Of a DNA stretch of 64,000 nt, positions 7,657 to 15,136 are shown in pieces. Source of the DNA: Halorubellus litoreus (GTDB taxonomy: Archaea; Halobacteriota; Halobacteria; Halobacteriales; Natrialbaceae); NCBI RefSeq assembly GCF_037081675.1, contig NZ_JAZAQL010000002.1:1240001-1304000 (forward strand). Reading direction: 5' to 3'. Each line of letters begins with the position of its first letter. Position 1 is the first letter of the stretch. The notes under the pieces were generated by a model, which was given only the letters and a program-made list of their open reading frames with translations, had not been told where the DNA came from and searched no databases. The translations under genes were made by a program, and so were the position numbers.

Positions 7657-8580
7657 TCAGGGGACGTCGACGTCGAGCGGTGCGACGCGCGTGGTGCCGT
7701 CGGCGGCGACGGTGACGCGGTGGTTCCGGGGGACGTCCCGCCAGACGCGGTCGTCCGCGAACAGCGGTTCGCTCGCGACGACCGTCGCCGCGTTCCCGTC
7801 GGGGTCGACCGCGCCCGCGTACTCGTCGTCGGCGACGAACCCGCTCGCTTCGCCGACGTGCAGCGTCTGCGCCGAGTCGGCGTTCGCGCTGGCGTACCGG
7901 GTCGCGACCACGCGCTCGCCGTCGGTCAGACAGACGTTCGCCTCGGTCGGGTCGTCGCGCGCGCCCACGTCGACGCGGAGGCGTTCGACGTGCTCGATCG
8001 TGCGTTCGACGGCGTCGACGAGGTCGTCGAGCGTCGGGTCGGCGGCGGCGTCGCCGAGGTACTGCTGGACGAGTGCGAACGCGTGCTCGCTGTCGGTCGA
8101 CCCCCTGATGGCGAAGTAGTGCTCGTCCGCGAGGTCCTCGCGGAGTCGACGGACGACGTCGCGGTACCCGCCGATGACGCCGTTGTGCGCGAACAACAGC
8201 TCGTGGCGGCCCTCGACGACGGGGTCGCGGTCCCGGCGGTCCTCGAGCGTGCGTTCGCCGCCCGGGAACGGGTGGCAGTTGCGTTCGTGGACCGCGAGCC
8301 CGGGGCTGGCGGCGCGGACGTGCGCGAGGTACACGGGCGTCTCCACGAGCGGACTGATGCGACGCATGTTCTCGTCGCTCCACGCCGGCCGGACCTCGCG
8401 GTACACCGCCGGCTCCGGGGAGCGCTCGGGCTCGTACCAGCCGACGCCCCAGCCGTCGCCGTTCAGCGGTTCTGGGCGCTCCCGCGCGTCCGTGGACTGC
8501 TGTACGATGGAGTGCTCGGGCGCGTAGAGGAGTTCGTCGAGTCGAATCGGCGGCCCGTGGTAGGCGACGAACCGACACAT
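7657..8580 (-). CDS. Class II glutamine amidotransferase (YafJ/EgtC type)
   Basis: 307 aa from the ATG at 8580. Cys2, exposed after removal of Met1, is the N-terminal nucleophile expected of class II amidotransferases (MCRFVAYHG). NGDGWGVGWY at about 40-49, HVRAAS near 88-93, a CHPF element and the HNG motif (FAHNGVIGG) complete the glutaminase site. No synthase domain follows, as in stand-alone YafJ-like proteins. Such enzymes hydrolyse glutamine or a gamma-glutamyl amide; the acceptor is unknown. It is monocistronic. Confidence 0.9.
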   Translation of the reverse strand: MCRFVAYHGPPIRLDELLYAPEHSIVQQSTDARERPEPLNGDGWGVGWYEPERSPEPAVYREVRPAWSDENMRRISPLVETPVYLAHVRAASPGLAVHERNCHPFPGGERTLEDRRDRDPVVEGRHELLFAHNGVIGGYRDVVRRLREDLADEHYFAIRGSTDSEHAFALVQQYLGDAAADPTLDDLVDAVERTIEHVERLRVDVGARDDPTEANVCLTDGERVVATRYASANADSAQTLHVGEASGFVADDEYAGAVDPDGNAATVVASEPLFADDRVWRDVPRNHRVTVAADGTTRVAPLDVDVP

Positions 8581-9021
8581 GCCCCGAGGTGTCGACGCGC
8601 AAGCGCTTGAACCTACGGCTCGTCGAGTGTGCGACCGTCAGGGAGGCCTCGTCCGGGAGCCGTCGCTCGCGACGTGGTCCTGGCGGCCGCCCGAAGTGGG
8701 CATGGCAGGGGCGGCCACCTGCAGTCGACGACCTGTGCCTGAATCGGTCGGCGACTGGGCCCCCGAATCCTCGAAGACCAACAACACGTCGAGGGCGAAC
8801 CCAAGTAAATCCCCCGGTCGTCGGGGAGAGCGCCCGAGACCTGTGATTCCAGGGTATTAGCGGACATGGTGGGCAGGAGATGGGTCGACGCGGGTACCGC
8901 TGTACACGTTCGTCGAATCTCGAACGCCGCGAGCGCGCCGCGAGCAACCGGGGGTCGCGAACGCCAGCGGTCGTCGACGCGTGGCGGGTGGTTTTTCACC
9001 GTGTAGGTAGACGAGAGTGGT
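8581..9021. other. Divergent intergenic region
   Basis: This 441-nt region lies between the starts of the amidotransferase (minus) and the 9022 gene (plus), so it must hold both promoters. Open frames on both strands have Arg/Ser/Pro-rich translations unlike real haloarchaeal proteins and were not accepted. An imperfect C-run/G-run hairpin lies near 8810-8827. TTTTTC at about 8993 is a weak TATA candidate for the plus-strand gene. Confidence 0.4.
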
Positions 9022-9399
9022 ATGACGACTCTGCTCGACGACGGCGTCGCGGACCAGGTCGTGACCACGGCGCGGACCGCCGTCGGGGACAGCCTCCGGT
9101 CGGTGACGTACTTCTCGCGCGACGACTACGAGCAACTGTACCTCCGCGGGGACTTGGAGCGGGACGCGGACCTCGGAACGTTCGTGGGTCACGAGTGGCG
9201 CGAGTGGGAGACCACGCAGTCCGCGTACGCCGGGAGCGAACTCGGCGCGCACGAGTACACCATCCGCGTGTTCGAGAACGGGTTCCTCATCCGCGTGGCC
9301 GTCGACCGCGGCGGCGTGTTCGTGACGACCGACGGCCTCACGCTGAAGGACTTCGAGGAGCTCGCGGGCGCGCTCCGCGAGGTCCTCGACGGTCGGTAA
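9022..9399 (+). CDS. Conserved haloarchaeal protein (DUF7522-like)
   Basis: 125 aa, acidic and soluble. An N-terminal helical part (ADQVVTTARTAVGDSLRSVTYF) leads to RDDYEQLYLRGDLE, then a beta-rich half with YTIRVFENGFLIRVAVD and GVFVTTDGLTLKDFEELAGAL. This looks like a family common in haloarchaea, possibly related to roadblock/LC7-like small sensor folds, but I cannot name a function. It is followed 89 nt later by another haloarchaeal-only protein on the same strand. Confidence 0.65.
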   Translation: MTTLLDDGVADQVVTTARTAVGDSLRSVTYFSRDDYEQLYLRGDLERDADLGTFVGHEWREWETTQSAYAGSELGAHEYTIRVFENGFLIRVAVDRGGVFVTTDGLTLKDFEELAGALREVLDGR

Positions 9400-9488
9400 C
9401 CGTCGACGCTCGCCCGCGACGGCGTTCGTCCGCGACGGTGCGCCGCCGCGAACGCAACCCCCTTCTCCGCGGAGTTCGAAGCGAGCCC

Positions 9489-10025
9489 ATGACCGCGAGT
9501 ACGCCGAGCGACGTCGCGACCGCGTTCGAGCGCCACGACGCGTTCGCCGCGACCGACGACGACCGCTTCGCGCTCGACTCGACCGCGTTCGACGTGACAG
9601 TCACCGCAACCGAACCGGACTCCGGGAAGGCCGGCGCGTTCACCGTCGTCGTCCCGGTGCCGGCGCTGTCCGCGACGGTCGACGACCCCGACGACGTCGC
9701 GCCGGTCGTCGAGGACGGCTGGTTCGAGACGTTCGAGCGACGCCTCGAGGACGCGTTCGACGTCGCGAAGACGAGCTACGGCGACGACCCGGTCGTCGAC
9801 CGCGGCGCGGAGACGGTTCGCGTCGAACTGGCCTACGAGTCCTGGGACGCCGCCGAGGGCGTCGCGGACGCGAAAGCGCTCGCCGAGTACGTCGAAGGAA
9901 CGTGGGTGCAGGGGCTCATCCCGGGCTACGACTACGTCGGCGTCGCCGCCGACCTCCGGTCGCAGGCCTCGCAGAACACCGCCGGCGACGACGACGGGAA
10001 CGGCCGCAGCGGCACGCCGCTATAG
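9489..10025 (+). CDS. DUF5813-type haloarchaeal protein
   Basis: 178 aa from the ATG at 9489. The acidic soluble protein has a beta-sandwich-like middle (FDVTVTATEPDSG, FTVVVPVPALSATVDD) and a C-terminal part with WVQGLIPGYDYVGVAADL, followed by a low-complexity tail. No catalytic motif is seen. It converges with the RAM-protein gene at 10049. The family name is from memory and the function is unknown. Confidence 0.65.
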   Translation: MTASTPSDVATAFERHDAFAATDDDRFALDSTAFDVTVTATEPDSGKAGAFTVVVPVPALSATVDDPDDVAPVVEDGWFETFERRLEDAFDVAKTSYGDDPVVDRGAETVRVELAYESWDAAEGVADAKALAEYVEGTWVQGLIPGYDYVGVAADLRSQASQNTAGDDDGNGRSGTPL

Positions 10026-10048
10026 AAGACGGAACTGGCGAGCCGCCG

Positions 10049-10282
10049 TCAGTCCATCGCGATGTACGTCTGGGTGTCCTCGACGCCGTGGATGCCCTGG
10101 ATCTTGGTCGCGGCGACGTCCTTGACCTCGCCGGGTGATTCGACGGACACCTTCGCGATGATGTCGACGTCGCCGGCGACGATGTACGCGTGCTCGACGC
10201 CGTCGAGCGCTTCGATGTCGTCTCTGAGTCGGTCCGCCTCGCCCGTGTTCGCCTTGATCATGATGTAGGCAGTGACTGGCAT
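10049..10282 (-). CDS. Stand-alone Lrp/AsnC ligand-binding (RAM) domain protein
   Basis: 77 aa from the ATG at 10282, preceded by a GGAGGT ribosome-binding site 7 nt upstream that overlaps the end of trkA; this decides the start. The whole protein is one RAM-type beta-alpha-beta-beta-alpha-beta domain (VTAYIMIKANTGEADRL, GVEHAYIVAGDVDIIAKV) without a DNA-binding HTH. It is a paralogue of 11074-11304, which shares the closing TYI-S/A-M pattern. Its start is 1 nt past the trkA stop, so the two are cotranscribed. It probably oligomerises and binds a small ligand, perhaps tuning TrkA or its transporter. Confidence 0.85.
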   Translation of the reverse strand: MPVTAYIMIKANTGEADRLRDDIEALDGVEHAYIVAGDVDIIAKVSVESPGEVKDVAATKIQGIHGVEDTQTYIAMD

Positions 10283-10283
10283 C

Positions 10284-10976
10284 TCAAGCACCTCCGGTGA
10301 GGGTGGCGGCGCGACCGCTCGCGTCGCCGACGATTATCTGTCTGACGTCGCCGAGCACCTCGAAGTCCGCGAGGACGACGAGCCGGTCGCCGAGCTCGAG
10401 TGACTCGTCTGGGTTCGGGATGCCGACCGGGTGGCCTTCCTTCCCGAACGCGAGGACGGTGGCGTCCGCGGGGAGTTGGAGTTCGCTGATGGTGTAGCCC
10501 TTGACGGGCGACGCTTCGGTGACGGAGAGTTCGACGATCTGGAGGTTCTGGGCGATGTCGGCGATGGCGCGGATGTCGCCGCCGAGGAGCGCGTTCTTCG
10601 CGCCGATGGCGCCGAGGCGCTCGGGGTAGATTATCTCATCGACCTCGTCGGCGTACTTCCGGTAGATGTCCTCGCGGTAGTCCTCGTCGATGCGCATGAT
10701 GGTGCGCGCGCCGTGGTGTTTCGCGATCATGCACGCGGCGAAGTTCGTGTTCAGGTCGCCGGTGAGTGCGCCGACGGCGTCGGCGTCGGCGATACCGGCT
10801 TCCTCGAGTTTGTCCTCGCGAGAGCCGTCGCCTTGGACGACGGTGAACTCCTGGTCGCGGGCGCGTTCGACCTTCCGTTCGTCGCGTTCGAGCAACGTCA
10901 CGTCGTGGCCCTCCTCGCGGAGGACGCGGGCCGTCCGAAGACCGACTCGGCCAGCTCCTATGATAACGAACCGCAT
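10284..10976 (-). CDS. trkA: TrkA potassium-uptake regulatory protein
   Basis: 230 aa from the ATG at 10976 (MRFVIIGAGRVGLRTARVL). Residues 1-120 form a Rossmann-type RCK-N domain with the GAGRVG dinucleotide loop and an acidic residue ending strand 2 (LLERDE). Residues about 140-230 form an RCK-C/TrkA-C domain. The protein is the cytoplasmic NAD(H)/nucleotide-sensing gate of Trk-type K+ transporters. No TrkH channel gene is in the window. The RAM gene at 10049-10282 follows with a 1-nt gap and a second RAM gene diverges upstream, so ligand-linked control of K+ uptake is likely. Confidence 0.92.
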   Translation of the reverse strand: MRFVIIGAGRVGLRTARVLREEGHDVTLLERDERKVERARDQEFTVVQGDGSREDKLEEAGIADADAVGALTGDLNTNFAACMIAKHHGARTIMRIDEDYREDIYRKYADEVDEIIYPERLGAIGAKNALLGGDIRAIADIAQNLQIVELSVTEASPVKGYTISELQLPADATVLAFGKEGHPVGIPNPDESLELGDRLVVLADFEVLGDVRQIIVGDASGRAATLTGGA

Positions 10977-11073
10977 ACTACCACGTACGACGGACCCCTT
11001 CAAGTACCTTACCCCGCCGTCGTCTGGTGGTCGAGGGGAAGTTTTTTGACGTGCCAACGTGTACCACACAGCG

Positions 11074-11304
11074 ATGGTTCACGCGTTCATCATGGTCAAG
11101 ACCGCCGCCGGGAAATCCGAGGACCTCCTCGCGCAGATCCGCGACATCGACCTCGTCGACGCCGCCCACATCGTCGCCGGGAACTACGACATCATCAGCG
11201 AAGTCGACGCCCCCGAAGTGTACGACGTCCTCCACACCGTCTCCAGCGAGATGCAGAAACTCGACGGCGTCTCCGACACCAAGACCTACATCTCAATGAA
11301 CTGA
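11074..11304 (+). CDS. Stand-alone Lrp/AsnC ligand-binding (RAM) domain protein
   Basis: 76 aa from the ATG at 11074 (MVHAFIMVKTAAGKSEDLLA). A single RAM domain with HIVAGNYDIISEVDA, no HTH. It diverges from trkA across 97 nt, so the two may share promoter control. Together with the paralogue downstream of trkA it brackets the potassium gene. It is unlikely to bind DNA itself; a ligand sensor or an effector of TrkA are the main options. Confidence 0.85.
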   Translation: MVHAFIMVKTAAGKSEDLLAQIRDIDLVDAAHIVAGNYDIISEVDAPEVYDVLHTVSSEMQKLDGVSDTKTYISMN

Positions 11305-11413
11305 CCGCGGGCACCGACGCGCACGCGCCTCGAACTGACCCACGGGTTCGAGACCAGAAGAACGACCGAACCGCTCCACTCCTCGCGTCTCCCACCGCTC
11401 CGAGCAACTGCGT

Positions 11414-12463
11414 CTAGTGGTCGAGCTCCATCACGTCGTGCTCGGCCGCGAACGACTCCATGAACGCCTGCTGCTCGCGGAGCCCCTCGGGCATCTCGTC
11501 GTAGACGTGCTCGAAGACGTCCGCGACGTCCTCGGGCTCCGTGTTCTCCGCGGTCTCGATGGCGTCGTCGAGCTCCTCGTCGGCCTCCTCGTAGATGGTG
11601 TCGACGTACTCCTCGGTGAGGACGTCCTGCTCGAAGAGGTACTCCTCGTAGCGCTCCAGGGGGTCCCGGGTGCGCCACTCCGGGAGGTCCTCGGCCTCGT
11701 CGCGGTACCGAGAGGGGTCGTCGCTCGTCGTGTGCGCGCCCTGGCGGTACGTGAGGCTCTCGACGAGCACGGGCTCGCCGTTGCGCGCCGACTCGAGCGC
11801 GCTCTCCGTGAACTCGCGGACCGCGAGCGGGTCGTTCCCGTCGACCTGCCCGCCCATCATCCCGTACGCCTCGCCGCGTTGCGCGATGGAGTCCGCCGCC
11901 GTCTGGCGCTCGCGGGGCAGCGAGATCGCCCACGCGTTGTTCTCGCAGAAGAACACGACGGGCGCGTCGAACACGCCCGCGAAGTTCAATCCCTCGTGGA
12001 AGTCGCCCTCGGAGGTCGCACCATCGCCGAAGTAACACAGCGCCGCCTTGTCGTCCTCGCCGCGGTAGTTCATCGCCATGCCCGCGCCCGCCGCGTGCGG
12101 AATCTGGGTCGCGATGGGGACCGCCTGCGGGAAGTTCGGGACGTCGTGGTCGCTCTCGTACTCGGGGAACCCGCGGCGGAACAGGAGGACGTCGCTCATC
12201 GGGACGTCCCGCGCGATCTGCATGCCGTTCGAGCGGTACGTCGGGAACAACCAGTCGCTCGCCGCCATCGCGTGCGCCGCACCGACCTGCGACGCCTCCT
12301 GGCCCTTGTACGGCGGGTAGCCGCTCATCCACCCGCGACGCTGGAGTGCCAGCGCGCGCTCGTCGAACCGTCGTGCTCGTACCATGTCCCGATAGAGCGC
12401 GCGCGCCTCGTCCGCCGAGAACGGCGTGTCCGCGAGGTCGCGCTCGCCGATGACCCGATGCAT
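11414..12463 (-). CDS. 2-oxoacid dehydrogenase E1 component, alpha subunit (orphan)
   Basis: 349 aa from the ATG at 12463. The thiamine-diphosphate motif runs from GDGATSEGDFHEGLNF to CENNAWAIS (about 150-185), with the usual GDG to NN spacing. HTTSDDPSRYRD is the phosphorylation-loop-like segment. The N-terminal part (MVRARRFDERALALQRRGW) is typical of PdhA/BkdA E1-alpha proteins. The enzyme decarboxylates a 2-oxoacid with an E1-beta partner and passes the acyl group to E2. No E1-beta, E2 or E3 gene lies beside it, which is unusual. The substrate cannot be told from sequence alone. Confidence 0.88.
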   Translation of the reverse strand: MHRVIGERDLADTPFSADEARALYRDMVRARRFDERALALQRRGWMSGYPPYKGQEASQVGAAHAMAASDWLFPTYRSNGMQIARDVPMSDVLLFRRGFPEYESDHDVPNFPQAVPIATQIPHAAGAGMAMNYRGEDDKAALCYFGDGATSEGDFHEGLNFAGVFDAPVVFFCENNAWAISLPRERQTAADSIAQRGEAYGMMGGQVDGNDPLAVREFTESALESARNGEPVLVESLTYRQGAHTTSDDPSRYRDEAEDLPEWRTRDPLERYEEYLFEQDVLTEEYVDTIYEEADEELDDAIETAENTEPEDVADVFEHVYDEMPEGLREQQAFMESFAAEHDVMELDH

Positions 12464-12567
12464 GCACTCGCCTCCCGGCGCTCCGGAAAAAGCACTTGCG
12501 GTCCGTCGCCGAGAACGCTACTTCGAGGCCGAGTGAACTCGTCGCGACCGCTCGCACCCACCGCCGA

Positions 12568-12588
12568 GGTTTACGTGAGACGTAAACC
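12568..12588. repeat. 21-nt palindrome, copy 1
   Basis: Half-sites GGTTTACGT (12568-12576) and ACGTAAACC (12580-12588) flank GAG. With a small bulge the stem extends through CCGAG/CTCGG. It lies in the divergent gap between the E1-alpha gene and 12685. The same palindrome in the opposite orientation is at 55494-55514. Confidence 0.85.
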
Positions 12589-12684
12589 CCTCGGCGTCGC
12601 GGTCGGTCCCGCCGCCCTCGACGCGACCGACGCCGAAGGCCCGGCGTCGATGGGGGTTAGTTCGTGGAGCCCTCACGGTCGGGT

Positions 12685-13011
12685 ATGGTCACGACCGTCG
12701 GCCTCGTCGGCATCGGCGTGCTCGTGGTGGTGCACACCGCGCTGGCCGCCCTCGTCACGCGACTGTTCAGGAACCGCCTGGAGACCGGGTGGGGGAGCGC
12801 GATCTACGCCGCCGTCGGCGGGGCGTTCGTCCTGTTCGTCTCCACGCTCGTCCTCTCGGGCATCTTCGGTATCGGCGGGAACCTCGGGTCGCGGTACACC
12901 GCCGTCCTCGTCGTCATCGCGATGCCGCTCATGCTCGGTATCACGTTCGACTACTTCTGGATGCCGTCGCCCGACGAGGTCGAACTCCCCGAGTCGCTCG
13001 ACTCGCGGTGA
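12685..13011 (+). CDS. Small membrane protein
   Basis: 108 aa from the ATG at 12685. Three predicted transmembrane helices: about 4-24, 38-62 and 70-95, then an acidic tail (SPDEVELPESLDSR). Its length and topology match a haloarchaea-only membrane family whose function I cannot name. It converges with tmk, with 34 nt between stops. Confidence 0.6.
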   Translation: MVTTVGLVGIGVLVVVHTALAALVTRLFRNRLETGWGSAIYAAVGGAFVLFVSTLVLSGIFGIGGNLGSRYTAVLVVIAMPLMLGITFDYFWMPSPDEVELPESLDSR

Positions 13012-13045
13012 CGCGCGAGCCATCCTCGGAGCGGCGACCGCGCCG

Positions 13046-13741
13046 TCAGGCGTCTGGGTCGCGGACGCCCTCGCCGAGCCCGTCGCCGACGCCCTGGTAG
13101 TCCTCGCGGTCGCCCTCGCCCGTATCCAGCGGGTCGTATCCCGCCGCGCGACGGCCGCCGGCCTCGACGACCGTCTCGATGACGTGCTCGACCTCGTCCA
13201 GAACCGCCTCCGGGGACTGCGTCGCGTCCACGCGCACGAACCGCTCGGGCATCCACTCCTGGAGTCGGTCGTAGTTCTCGCTGACCGCCGAGAGGTACTG
13301 GAACTGCTCGAACTTGTTCGTCGCGCCCGACCGGTCGACGGCCGTCTCCGGGTCGACGTCGAGGTAGATGGTGAGGTCCGGCTGGACGGTGAACGGCTGG
13401 TGGACGCCCCGCACGTACTCCACGGGCCGGTCGACGATACCGTCGAGACTCGCGCCCTGGTACGCGCACCGCGAGTCCACGTAGCGGTCGGAGACGACGA
13501 GGTCGCCGTCGGCGAGCGCCGGGCGAACCACGCGCGAGAGGTGGTCGGCGTGGTCCGCGACGAACGTGAACAGCTCCGCGAGCGGGTCCGCGTCGTCGTC
13601 CTCGATGGACCGGTAGACCGCCTCGCCGTACGGCGAGTCCGTGGGTTCGCGCGTGAAGACGGCGTCCGGGTAGACGTCGTGCAGGGCCTCCCAGACGGTC
13701 GTCTTCCCGCTCCCGTCGAGGCCTTCGAGCGTGACGAGCAT
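13046..13741 (-). CDS. tmk: Thymidylate kinase
   Basis: 231 aa from the ATG at 13741. The P-loop GLDGSGKT is at 7-14, the dTMP-binding FTREPTDSPYGE at about 29-40, and the DRY-like motif VSDRYVDSRCAYQG at about 83-96. The enzyme phosphorylates dTMP to dTDP with ATP for DNA synthesis. The acidic, disordered tail of about 40 residues (DTGEGDREDYQGVGDG) is a halophilic addition. Monocistronic, divergent from 13848. Confidence 0.93.
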   Translation of the reverse strand: MLVTLEGLDGSGKTTVWEALHDVYPDAVFTREPTDSPYGEAVYRSIEDDDADPLAELFTFVADHADHLSRVVRPALADGDLVVSDRYVDSRCAYQGASLDGIVDRPVEYVRGVHQPFTVQPDLTIYLDVDPETAVDRSGATNKFEQFQYLSAVSENYDRLQEWMPERFVRVDATQSPEAVLDEVEHVIETVVEAGGRRAAGYDPLDTGEGDREDYQGVGDGLGEGVRDPDA

Positions 13742-13847
13742 GCGCCCTCGTAGCGGGCGCGAACACGTTACGCTTCCGCTCCCCGCTCGCGACGCTCGAC
13801 GCGCCGTTGGGCTAGCGCTTATCTGCCTGCCGATTCATATATCGGAT

Positions 13848-14783
13848 ATGAAAGTTATCGTCGCTGGCGGAACCGGATTCGTGGGACGACACGTCTGTCG
13901 CGTACTCGCCGACCGCGGGCACGACGTCACCGCGCTCGCGCGCAACCCGAGCGACGCCGACCTCCCCGACGCAGTCGACACCGCGATGGGGGACGTGACC
14001 GCGTACGACTCCTTCGAGAGCCACTTCGAGGGGATGGACGCGGCCGTGAACCTCGTCGCGCTCTCCCCGCTGTTCAAACCGCCGCGCGGCCTGAGTCACG
14101 ACCTCGTGCACACGCAGGGGACCGCGAACGTCGTCGAAGCGTGCGAGAACCACGGCGTCGAGCACCTCGTCCAGCAGAGCGCGCTCGGCGCGGACCCCGA
14201 CGGCCTCACCTCCTACATCCGGTCGAAGGGCCACGCCGAGCGCATCGTCCGCGAGTCCGACGTCGACTGGACCATCCTCCGGCCGTCCGTCATCTTCGGT
14301 GACGGCGGCGAGTTCGTCGGGTTCACCAAGCAACTGACGACGCCCGTCGTCGCGCCGCTGCCCGCGGGCGGGACGAACGAGTTCCAGCCGATCTGGATCG
14401 AGGACTTCGCGCCGCTCGTCGCGACCGCCATCGAGGACGACGCGCACCGCGGCGAGGTCTACGAGATCGGTGGCCCCGAGGTCCTGACGATGCGCGAGGT
14501 CACCGAGCTCGCGTGGGCGGCCGAGGGCAAGCACCCGAAGATGGTGACGCTCCCGATGTGGTTCATGAAGACCGGACTCACCGTCGCCGGCCCGGTCCCG
14601 TTCTTCCCGTTCGGCCCGGAGCAAGCGAAGGCGCTGAAGATACAGAACACGGTCGCGGAGAACGACGTGACCGCGTTCGGCGTCGACGAGGACGACCTGC
14701 GGACGCTCGCGGACTACCTCGGCGTCGCGGACGACGACAGCGAGGCGACGACGTCGCGAACGGACTCCGCGAGCGCCGCCTGA
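13848..14783 (+). CDS. Atypical SDR, NDUFA9-like NAD(P)-binding protein
   Basis: 311 aa from the ATG at 13848, with TTATCT about 28 nt upstream as a TATA candidate, suggesting a leaderless mRNA. The Rossmann start MKVIVAGGTGFVGRHVCRVL carries the GGTGFVG dinucleotide loop. SALGADPDGLTSYIRSKGHAE gives an atypical active site with YxxxK-like SYIRSK. This pattern fits SDR_a5/NDUFA9-type proteins ('complex I NADH-binding-like'), some of which act as quinone-related or structural NAD(P)H sensors. The tail has a short Ser/Thr/Asp-rich extension. Confidence 0.85.
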   Translation: MKVIVAGGTGFVGRHVCRVLADRGHDVTALARNPSDADLPDAVDTAMGDVTAYDSFESHFEGMDAAVNLVALSPLFKPPRGLSHDLVHTQGTANVVEACENHGVEHLVQQSALGADPDGLTSYIRSKGHAERIVRESDVDWTILRPSVIFGDGGEFVGFTKQLTTPVVAPLPAGGTNEFQPIWIEDFAPLVATAIEDDAHRGEVYEIGGPEVLTMREVTELAWAAEGKHPKMVTLPMWFMKTGLTVAGPVPFFPFGPEQAKALKIQNTVAENDVTAFGVDEDDLRTLADYLGVADDDSEATTSRTDSASAA

Positions 14784-15136
14784 GCGCGCACCGTCGCGGC
14801 ACGGTCGTCGACATCGCGGCGTCAGAACGGTCGTTTCACGCCCGTCGTCGTCACCTCGGCATCCCCAAGCGCTGCCTGAAATGTCCGAATTCCGTCCAAG
14901 GACGGCTTGAACGTGGCATAACGTGTCGCTACGGCACCCCGGGACGCGCCCCGACTTAAATAGAGCGGGTTCGTGTCACGGAATTTTCCCGATAACGTGT
15001 GCCTACATTCCGGTCGAAGCACGCACCGTCGGGCGATTATCGCCTCGAAAGTGATGGCACGTGTATATTTAAACCATCCAAAGCCTTATGTCGTTCATCA
15101 CTCTCTAATCAAGCCAACGGAGCCCCCCTTCAAACC
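14784..15136. other. cetZ1 upstream region
   Basis: This 353-nt region has no credible gene. The last 200 nt are richer in A and T than the surroundings. It holds TTAAATA at about 14955-14961 and TATATTTAAA at 15064-15073. The second is a good TATA box and would give a leader of roughly 40 nt for cetZ1. The first could serve another promoter or a longer leader. Confidence 0.5.
15064..15073 (+). promoter_or_regulatory. TATA box of cetZ1
   Basis: TATATTTAAA is the strongest TATA-like run in the 353-nt gap. It predicts a start site near 15095 and a 5' leader of about 40 nt before the ATG at 15137. Confidence 0.55.

Noticed and set aside
7364..8947. Long Arg-rich open frame antisense to the amidotransferase
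   Set aside because: A GC-driven shadow frame; the class II amidotransferase frame has clear catalytic motifs.
8613..9068. Minus-strand open frame opposite the 9022 promoter
   Set aside because: Arg/Ser/Pro-rich, no acidic bias, and it overlaps the start of a better gene.
11340..11360. tRNA-like GGTTCGAGACC
   Set aside because: No acceptor stem, anticodon arm or D arm can be built around it; a similar GGTTCGAGTC near 26679 fails in the same way.
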